From NCBI RefSeq assembly GCF_022458985.1, contig NC_061783.1, positions 9,082,413 through 9,146,412 of the forward strand: a DNA stretch of 64,000 nucleotides. Direction: 5' to 3'. Below, in pieces: positions 51,301 through 61,201 of the stretch. The notes beneath the pieces are model-generated. The model worked only from the letters and a program-made list of their open reading frames with translations. It was not told where the DNA came from and did no database searches. This stretch comes from Mugil cephalus (taxonomy: Eukaryota > Chordata > Actinopteri > Mugiliformes > Mugilidae). Both the position numbers and the translations under genes were made by a program. Numbering within the stretch: the first letter of the stretch is position 1; every line of letters starts with the position of its first letter.

Positions 51301-54300
51301 GCATCCACACAGGCAGTGCACAAGAGTAATCAGGAGCTGCAATGCACTTCCTGTTCAGGGGGAACCATGGAAACTCCTAAGGTTACGATACTGTATGCGC
51401 GCCTGCTGCCGTTGTACTTGGCTTGGCGCTGCGTTTATGTCTTATGTATCTCTCAGCTCATAAGGAGTCTCTTAAGGTGAGAAAACAGACGGCTGGTTTT
51501 ACAGCTACACACACACACACACAATCGCAGAGGAGAGAAAGAGTGCCAGGCTGTGGGGAAACTGGGAGCCAAATGGATCACAGACAAAATCACACACAGA
51601 GAAACCCAGCATAGTGCAAACACACATATGCCGTACGGAATGTACGTGCCAGAGTGTGGCAGGACACCGAGCCAAAAGACTGAATGACACAGGGCGTTGA
51701 CACCGATGTCTTGGCTGCCGGGCTTGAATTCACATCCAAATCCAGAAAACACTGAGCTCAGACGCGGATCCGATTTCTTCGGTCTCACTTTCGACTGAAA
51801 GAGTAACGGGCGTCAGAAAAGAAAACTCGCCACGTACAGACGCGGCACCGTTAAATATTCACAAATTTCACATTTCACACTTTCGCAGCGCGACATTACG
51901 CCCGGTGCGCACAGACACAAATCTGAATCTAGCGCTAATAGCCACGAAATGAGTGCGACCGCGGGTTCGTAAGGAGCTTTCGCTGTGCCTCTCCCATTGG
52001 CCCAATCACATTTTTATCCAATAAAATCTTTAATGAGGTGAGTCATGCGGCGAGTCCTTCTACATCACCTTGCGACGGCGGACATAAATTCGATCCGTCA
52101 CACCGTGTTTTTCACACAAACTGCCTGAATCATGTTGAATCAGCTGTGGCAGGGAAGCGAAGGTTTGGGTTTTCTCCATCAGAGCAACAATTATGGGTCA
52201 AATTAGCTCGTGTGACATTTGTTAAAATGTGATACAGCGCTGAAAGGCAACCATCTGTGACCTGTGACGTAGAAGTAAACAAACAGTTCACACTCCATAA
52301 ACATGTGTTCGTGTTATCAATATTATCAGAACAATGCTTAGTAAATTGATGCAGATATAATTACAAAACACTTAGCTAATGTGGATATAGCTTTCTTTCT
52401 TTAAGATTGGGCTTAAATCTTAATGAAAATTATAAGAACATTTTAATCTAGCTAAAATAGGTAAAAGTACTTTTGTTACATACCATATATTAGCCATGGG
52501 CTATAATGGCAAATGTTTTAGCATGCTAGCTTGATAACTGTGCTATTATATGCTTGTCTAATAAATGTTAGCATGTGTTTCGCAAAACTAGCTTAAAACT
52601 TAAAATGAGGGCTGTAGTGTTATAATTTACCTGTGAAACGTTACTTTTAAGATTTATAACAACATCATTTCTCAGTAGAAACATTTAGCATTATTTAACG
52701 TAACTAAGATTTGCTTTGTTAATGAATTTACTTCAAACTATGTGCTAATGTTTGTTCTCATACAATGAAGAAACAAAGTACCTTACCTTCCGAGTAAAAC
52801 CTCTGCGTTCAATGTTTATAAGAAAATGTACTTAAGTATCATAAATGGCCTCCAGCAGCGTTAAATCATTACACTAGGGGGGTGGTTTATCTTTCCGACT
52901 TACTGCTGGATGTTGGCGTCGAGCCACAGCGACAACCATCAAATCACTGCCCTGTGTTTTTTCAAATGTTCATTCGCTGATCCCCCATTTTCCAGGCTAA
53001 TCCTTCCATAACTGAGCTCGAAATATTATGTTTTCATCACCGCAATGAATCAAATACTTTTGTCCCGGACTGTGCCAGCAGCCTTTTGGAGAAGTGAGAG
53101 CTCTCTCGCATCATCACTTGTCACCCCACAGAAGTCTCACCAGCTCACAGGGTTTCTCTCTGCACGCCACCACAGGGACTCTGGTGTGAAAATGAGACAC
53201 TATATCACAATGTTATTGTCTCTATCTTCCTGCAGCGGCTCGGACTAAACAAACTCCCTTTAATCGTTATATTTATTGTAAGAGCTGCTCTCTGAAAGAG
53301 TCCATTTCGTTTCCCTCGGCGAACTACAAAGGTTGACTGTAAATCCCCCCCACACACACACACACTTTCATCTCTCGCTGCAACCTCCGATCTGTGCTGC
53401 ACTTGAGCCTTCTCTTTGCGAGTTGTTCTTCTTTTCGACGCGATCGAGAAAGATGACAAAGTTACTCTGTCAGCAGCAGGGGAATGGAAAGCTAGCGCAA
53501 AACAAAAAAATAAAACCTCGGCGTGGTCGGTCTGGTAGGAAAGTGGGTTAAGAGGGGCGTGATAGATGAGACTGGGAGCTTTCCTGACTCATGGCCTGCT
53601 TTCTCTGGTGACTAATGTGGTCAGTGACATCTCCCTCACTAACCCCCCAGCCGCTCCCGCCCCCGACTATTCCTCCAACACACCTGGGATACTGGTGGGC
53701 CCGGCGGAGCTCGCTCCGCTCACTGTGTCAAATCACAACCGAGGACCGGTTCTGCATGCACGGGTTGTGTTGTGTGGCGGGTGGGAGGTACAGTGGGCCT
53801 GCAGAGACCCGGCCAGGGTCAAACACACACACCTCCGTCTTATTTACCGCTAAACCTCTGGAAGGACGCGTTCATCGGAACGTGGTCAAATCCTGTGAGA
53901 GGACAAGATAAGAGTTGCTTTTCTTGCTTGTTTTCTCTTGCTCTCTAGGCTATTCACTGGCCAGTTTTACTGTATCCTAAGTCTAAGCCTATTGTCTACA
54001 TTGTGTAGTATCATACCGGGGGATTTACGTGGACTTGAGCATCCCAGCTAGGACCTGGTTTATGAAGTACCCTGTTTTTGTGTGTGCACATGCACAAGCG
54101 TCATATCTTGATTTCAGAGCCCTATTTGAGAGAACGCTGTTATGTTAGCTGGACTATGCATCTTACCCCAGTTTCTAACTGAAGGGCTGCATGTAGCCAA
54201 GTGATGCAAAAACGCAAACAATGGCAGAAACAAAGCATTTCATTTCTAGACGTTGTTGCTGAGTCACATTTTTTACAGTGAAAGATTTAATTATATTTGG

Positions 54301-56590
54301 CAGCTTAGATGGGGGGGCATCAAAATGTTGACCTGTTCAATTCCGTTGTGAACACAGGACGCTGATTTTGGATGGCGAGCTTTGTCACCGCCAGCCGGCC
54401 GTCACGGGAGACGGAAGTGCTGATATCTGCATGTGCAGCGGATGCCTTCACGGGATGACACATCAAATCCAGACAGGTTGGTTGGTTACGTAATGTTTGC
54501 ATGTACTTTATATGTACTCTGTATTTTTCATGTATTTATTGAAGAAATAATCGTGATTCTCAGTGTAATTACGCGGTTTAAATAAAAATAGACTTATACT
54601 GTAAAACTAATGTTGTTGTTGGTCTGTTATTGGATAAACATAGGACAAATTAATCCATCAATAATTTTCTGAAACACACACTCTTTTGTATTTTAATGCC
54701 CTTCACTAGGAAGCATGGTAGCTTTATTTTTTTGTTAAGACGTGGCAAATTAGAAAGCACCACACATGCAAATAACGGAGGTCACGTTTGTCGAATTGAT
54801 TTTCACGAACTGCTGTTGCAGACATCCCCTGGGACATAAAGGTGCATTCACAAACGGGCTGAAAATCCCCAGGCAACGTGCGGTGAAAAATTTAAAATGT
54901 AGGTCAACCACTGGCCCACGTTGACCTCGAGGTTCTGATGAGTGTGAAAGTAATTAGCAAGTAAAATTAGCAGGTCCGGTTTGAAGCGGGGCCAACCAGC
55001 CGTTCATTGTCAGCCAATCACAGACACTCCCTTTGATGATACGTACCGTTTGGCCGGGAACTGTCCCTTACAGATGGTTGGGCAAGAGTGCACACGGGAA
55101 CATACGGTGCAACAACAAGACACACACACAAAAAAAAGACGCACCCAGACGCACACACTGAAGCCTGTTCATTACTATGATAAGTGTCTGCTCTGCCCCG
55201 TGGTTGTTTTCATTTGATTTTCATTTCAAAGAGGAGCAGGACCAGCAGTGGGCAGCTGCAGATCTGAAGTGTGGTCAGATGAGTCAGGGCACATATGAAT
55301 GTGTGTGCGTGTCTGTGTCGCGCTGTTGTTTACCTTTGCCCTTTCCAGCTATCACTTCTGAACAGTGTGTGCGTGTGTGTGTGAGAGCAGAGGCTCTTTG
55401 ATGGAAGATGATAGAGTGTGCAACAGTCAGACTGGCCTTTTCAGCGGCCAGCTTATCTGATACTATGTGACGCATCTCTCCCCGCCACTCGGGCTCAGAC
55501 ATATATTTCACCCAAGGAAATATTTGACAAACATTTTCCATGGGATCTATTTTTTTTTATTATTTAGACTGTATAATTTGTAGAACATGATTTCTGTGTT
55601 TCTACAGTCTGTACAGTGAGTCACAGTCTTTTCTCAATGGATTATTCAAAGGATAAAGTTTGAGTCAGACAAGAATTTATAGTGTTAAGCACATTGATAA
55701 TTATCCTTTCTCCTTAAATCTAACCTGTTCATGTATTTAGTCCCTGCGGACAATTAAAGATGTCAGAAGGATAAACACTTTCTTATTTAGACTCAAAGTA
55801 AGCTACGGGAGGCTCGGGAGGTCTGTCACGTGCCCCCGTATCCCTCCACAGGTGGGGAGCGCGCGGCCTGAGATGTTGTGTTTGCGTCTGCAATCGCGAA
55901 TACATGCGCGTGCCGCCACCTGATACAACCTCACACCTCAGCATGCACTTGGCCTGACCTGAGCGCTGGCAGAGGACACGCATCTTAAAATATGCTCATT
56001 CTCTCCCTCGCACTCCCTTCCTCCCTTTCACCGTTACATGCGCTCAAACACAAAAACATAAAAACTGCCTTTGACCCCATGCAAACGCCCCCCCCTCTCC
56101 CATGTCAGACCTCTGACCTCTGGCGTACATGGCTGAATCAATAGAGGCAATCGGTCCCACGTTTCTTAAAGGCAGCACCGTTGACATTTTTTGAAGCATA
56201 TTTAAATGCAAACATGCAAGCTGAAAAAAAGGCAGAACATTTTACCTGCACGGTCACGCAGGTCACACATCAATCTCTACTACAGCTTTACTGTGCATAG
56301 CGCATTATATATGCACTACATGACCATGTGCAAAAATGTAACAAAGATGAGGATATAAAAGAAGAATCCTAGTCTGTCATCTAATCTGGACCCCATTTCC
56401 TCAACAAAAGAAGATGCATTCAGATATCATGTTATCCACTCTGCTTCTATCACGTCTGATCATCTGATGAGCTATTAATTGCATTATCAGCCTATTGGCG
56501 CTGTGACTTGTCCTGCGCTGAGACTGAGCACCGCAATTAAAAAATAAATAAATAATAAAAAAAGAGGGAATCAGTGCACTTACCACTTAC

Positions 56591-56780
56591 AGCGAGGGAG
56601 CGGCGAAGGTAAGGTGTTGGTATCGGAAGTTGTCAAATAAATGTTTGCTCCTGTCGTCTCTGTAAGAATGTCATCGTTTGGGTTTTTGTTTTTGCTGTGC
56701 TGGTGTGAGGACGGACGGCGCTGCGATGGACGCTTTTCTCCGCTCGGTGCTACTGGTCACACGGCATCCAAGGCGCGGTG
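56591..56780 (-). other. Candidate rims3 non-coding first exon
   Basis: On the minus strand a CpG-enriched stretch (about 56690-56780) is followed by CTCGCT|GTAAGTGG, a good donor, at 56591/56590. The orientation and position fit an untranslated first exon for rims3, whose 44648 acceptor needs a partner. The same CpG patch also reads as an ATG-plus-donor on the plus strand, so the strand is ambiguous. No transcript evidence is available. Confidence 0.2.
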
Positions 56781-57640
56781 AGAAGCGCGCTGCTGTGGTG
56801 AGAGGAGAGGAGAGGAGAGGAGGGAGAGGAGGGAGGAGAGATGGATCACTAGAGGGGCCGGGTGGGAAAACAGCGACCACGTGTGGCCATGTGTTGACTC
56901 ACAGCGAGGGCGAATAATGCATTCACTTGCCAAAACATTAGGTACAGTAGTTAAAGTGAATACATTGCAATGTGACAATTAGTCGGAATTTAGTTAAAAA
57001 TTCTAGTCCTGTGGATTTGTAGTTTTTTTTCCCCCCCTACAGTGTCTGCTGTCACTGCGCAGCCACTTAAAGACTTTAAAGTTGTTGTTCAAAGGAAAAA
57101 TCACCCGGTTTTGGACATTTCAATGTATTCCCGCGACCTTCAAGCCACAAATAAACGTTTCTCAAAATTCTGCTTTAATATTCTTGTTAATTTGGTAAAA
57201 TTCGACGCTTCCATGTCAATCAGCTAATTGGGAAGCTACAACTAGCAAATGTTAGCTTAGCGTAGCTCAGCGTAGATGCTAACAAAACAGCTAGCCTGCC
57301 CCTATACATGGGTCCATGGGTAGAAAATATTATATAATATTATATATTAGACATTCAAATCGCTACTGTTTGTCTTACCTTCACACCAGCAGGTGGCTGT
57401 TTCCAGCAGAAAAGCTCTAACTGTACCACATGCTAGACGGATAACTAGCAGGCAGCTGCTAGTAAAGCTAATTGCGGATTTGGCATAATAAATAGACAAA
57501 TATTGCTCTCAAAGTTGGTGAATAACGAAAACAGAGACAAGAAAATGTTTTACAATGATGCAAATTTATCTACTTGCACGACGCATGACTGAAAATAAAT
57601 TTCCCTGTACCTGTAGCTGTTGGATGTCCAAATGACACAT

Positions 57641-57780
57641 TGTTAGCACTGTTGTCTCACAGCAAGGAGGTCCCGGGTTCAAGTCCGACTGGGGCCTTTC
57701 TGTGTGGCGTTTTTGCATTGGGTTCACCGATATACTGTCCAGGGTGTACCTGCTTCTCACAGCATGGGGAGTAGGGATCA
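57641..57780 (+). mobile_element. Fragment of a LINE/SINE-type retroposon with B-box-like motif
   Basis: GTTAGCACTGTTGTCTCACA, then AGGTCCCGGGTTCAAGTCC and GGGGCCTTTCTGTGTGG are joined directly to CTGTCCAGGGTGTACC and CTTCTCACAGC. These blocks belong to the abundant fish retroposon whose 3' part also appears at 38070-38290, with the middle deleted. GGTTCAAGTCC resembles a pol III B box, but the segment is not a tRNA gene. Confidence 0.6.
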
Positions 57781-58021
57781 ATCCACTTGAGTTATTCTAA
57801 ACAAGAACATGTCAAACAGTAATGAGATTCCAATGCAAAGTATTTTGTTTGCCGCAAAGACAGATGCATGTAGACTGGGTTTAATCGTTGACCTTCCACA
57901 TATGGATTGTGCAGCTCTCTCCACATGCACAGAGGAAATAAATGTAATGAATTTGGTTCTCTGCCCAGCCTTGATATAGCTAGGCCTCACCCAACCAAAT
58001 CCCACAGTGCACATATGTATA

Positions 58022-58110
58022 TATGCCACCAGTCAAAAGTTTTAGAACACTCCAATATTTCTTTCTCTTTTTATTGAAATGTGTGAAGTTTAATGTCTGT
58101 TTTTACTCTG
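58022..58110 (+). mobile_element. Tc1-like terminal repeat, single end
   Basis: GCCACCAGTCAAAAGTTTTA, then GAACACTCCAATATTTC and TTTTTATTGAAAT match the typical end of a fish Tc1-like family. The matching right end (AAACTTTTGACTGGT) was not found nearby, so this is a solo or heavily truncated copy, different from both other Tc1 families in the window. Confidence 0.55.
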
Positions 58111-60874
58111 AAATGAAAGCATATAAATGCAAAGCAAATAAACAACAAAAAACACATCATCGGAACAAAGATAAAGTTTACTTTCGATGTTATATATTTA
58201 GGAAATATACCAGGTGGGCTCAGGAAAGGGGTGAGATACTTATTGCAGATATTTCCGGCTAGAAGTAAAAAAAAAAAAAAAAGGCTATAACTAAAAAACG
58301 TCTGAATAAAGAACCTACAACAACTATTGAATGGGGAAAAAAACAAAAAACAATTCAGGAAATTCATTGTATGGAACAAATGACATTTTCTCTAATATAC
58401 GCCACCAAAAAAGGAGAAGAATATTGGAAAACTTGCATGTCATATTACAACCGGAAGCTATGTTGATACTTTGGCTTATTTTAATTAATTTATGTTTACA
58501 ATGATTATTTATTTGCGTATTCGTTTTGGGGTACACACGAAAGAAGCAAAAAAATGTAACTATCTTTGACACATTCTTTCTTTCTAAAAAATGGAAGTCA
58601 AATATTTTTCAGAGAGTACTTTTAAGCTTCCCATCTTGTTTTTATCCTGAGGTAGTTCTGATATAGCTTGGACTAAAGTTTCGGTTCAATGTCTTGCTGT
58701 GGGATGAAGCCACAGCATGAATATATATTCTCCGTCTATGTTAGGAAGACCCACTGATCTGATCACTAATCTGAACCCTTAAACATCTGCAGTGCAGAAC
58801 CCCAGATCCGGCTCTGGACCTGGGGAAAATATATTTTCAGGTGAAATATGTGCCACTCAGTCACCCATGCGGCAAGCCACTCAGATCGGTGTAAATCAGA
58901 GGCCTTGGATCAATGCCCTGCTTCCCATAGGCAAACTGCTGTGGCACAACACAATCAATTCCAGCCCAGGATTCATCGCTCCAATTACTAAGCCTTGCTC
59001 TCTGCTGCAAGAGTAAGAAGGGTCGACTAGAATCAGCCCCCATCAAACATTAATACCAGCTCTGAATCCGAATCAGCCCATTGGCACTCAGAAAAGTGGC
59101 AATTTAAGCAGTGTTGTTTAAGCATCTGTTGCCATCATCTATGGATTTAGTGACCACAATGGCCGTGGAGTGAAAGTGAACACAATGTACATTTCGGCAA
59201 TGTGAATTTTTCTTGAAGGAATTTTTATAGCTGCAAGCGGAAGTCATAATTCAAAAGACGGATCCGCTCAGGGGTGTAACATACATGCACGGGTGCAGCA
59301 CAGAGTGTTAACGGGGAATTCACAAGACAGACTGCTCCTATTTCCCCAGTGGATAAGTAAATTAGATACACGGTGAACATCTGGTCCATGCTGCTGGAAT
59401 CGCGTCACAGTCAATTAAATTTGGGCGCACACTGTGTGGCCGTGTTTGTCTGAGCTCCCGATTTCACAGGAGGGTGGAGGCCCGGGTTAAAGAGGAAGAG
59501 GAGTGACAGGTGTAAGTGTGTTTTAGCTCCAACGTCGTCAAAGTTCCTCCATGCAGGAAACGAGAAATTTACATTACTCGCGACACATTATTTCTTTTTT
59601 CATGCAACATCGTTTTTCAGGTCTTTAATGTAGTCCTGAGTGAGTGAATGTTCCCCAATAAAAGACCCCTTCGCGTCTGCGGGCATCCACGCACTCATCC
59701 ATCACGCGTAACGCCGCTGCGATCCATTCTCCACTCATGCGCACGTTACATAAATGCCGACAATGCGATGCTGCAGCAGTAAGCGATTAGATCTGCTCGT
59801 TTGCTGGTGGGGGAGACGAGGACTCGCAAACGTCTCGGTGAAATGTGTTTAAGATTCACCGAACGGCAGCTCCAACAACTTTCAGCCAAGTGCGGGTCAG
59901 CTCTTGGCGAGATCGCCTCTTTTTCTACCGTCCATTAATCTGATGAATTATTTATGCATTATCTGCCGAGAAGCGAGGGGGGGGTGGGAGGTTAATGCTC
60001 GCAGGCTGGCAAGGAGGAGGGAAAATGACTATGTAGCACACTGTTGCTCGCAGCTAATGTTCTGTCACTATTTATAGGTCTGCATAAAATTTTATTAGTT
60101 GTGTGAACAGTGACCTGGCTGAAGTATTGACTCGCGTTTCGGAAGATGCTCCAGCTCACTTTGATGTCTTGCCGCCGTCACAAACTCCCTGTCAGCTGGA
60201 AATACGCTCCAGTCAGCAGAGCAGTGGCCCATACAGCAGCAGAACGTCTTGTTGTTGTCACCGCATCACTCCTGCTGTGGACCCACCAGGTGCGCAACCG
60301 CGGACGAATACTGAACAGGTGCGCGGATGCAGGACTACAAGCTGCTTTGGATGAAAAAAAAAATGCAGCCGCCTCTTTTCAAATTTGTCTTTAGCAACAC
60401 ACGTCAGTTACAACTAAAAACCCAATGGACACTGAAGCTTGTGCCGCGACCCCCCTCTCCTGACTCACACGTGGAAGTACACTTTTAATAAACACCAGTT
60501 GATGTGTTTAAAGCCGTTATTCTGTGAAATAAACAGAAAGCCACTTCATTAGGTACACTAGTGCAAACACATTTATTGTCATACAACACTCCTGCAGTAA
60601 ACTCCCCTTCATGAATGTTGTAACATTCAGTTTATGCTACAGCAGCGTCAGAAAGGCGTGTAGCTGTTAATGTGGACTGAATAAAACACTAGTGTTTGTT
60701 ATTTAGCCCAGCCCACTGACTACAACGGGGCTGTCATTACAATGGGAACATATGTCAGTGCAACAAACCACTCTCTAAAATCCAAACGCAGCTGGATCAA
60801 CAGCTACCTCCATTATTTTAAAAAGAAACCTGATACATAAATCTGTATATTTTTTATTGTTTTGCTGTAACTTG

Positions 60875-60880
60875 TTTATT
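60875..60880 (-). terminator. nup42: Candidate nup42 polyadenylation signal
   Basis: AATAAA on the minus strand, about 320 bases past the nup42 stop. Another hexamer lies at 60853-60858. Either could be used. Confidence 0.4.
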
Positions 60881-61201
60881 TGATCAGGCCGCGATTCAAA
60901 TAAAGCTTCGGAAAAATTGCTTAACAACTACGCTCGACATCCCCACAAACAGGAAAACCACTTCAGGACATTATCTCCAAAAAATTTCACTCGACGAGAG
61001 TTTAAAGTATGTGTATTGTACAGCAGTACATAAAAGGTAATGTACACAAAAATCTTAACTGCAACCAAACTCAGTTTCCCTTGCCAACACTGATATTATC
61101 GCATAATATTACAACTCAAGCACTTTGGAAGCTGCTATGCGGACAAAAATCATAATCATTTGTTTAAATTATCTTTGTTTTTATGAGCTTATCCACGTGT
61201 A

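Larger units (their letters stand above)
44649..61201. other. Non-coding region between rims3 coding start and nup42
   Basis: About 16.5 kb without a supported coding exon. It should contain the rims3 promoter and non-coding first exon(s), and the nup42 3' UTR at the far end. Visible content includes AC and AT microsatellites, possible repeat fragments at 45380-45770 and 57030-57480, L2-like debris (57641-57780), a Tc1-like end (58022-58110) and two CpG-enriched patches (about 56690-56790 and 59660-59740). Open frames here are short and resemble no known protein. Confidence 0.6.

Noticed and set aside
57660..57690. B-box-like GGTTCAAGTCC suggesting a tRNA gene
   Set aside because: No matching acceptor stem or anticodon arm; flanking blocks identify a retroposon fragment.
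60103..60394. Short plus-strand frames near a CpG-bearing stretch
   Set aside because: Two overlapping frames, no homology, no convincing donor; possible regulatory DNA only.
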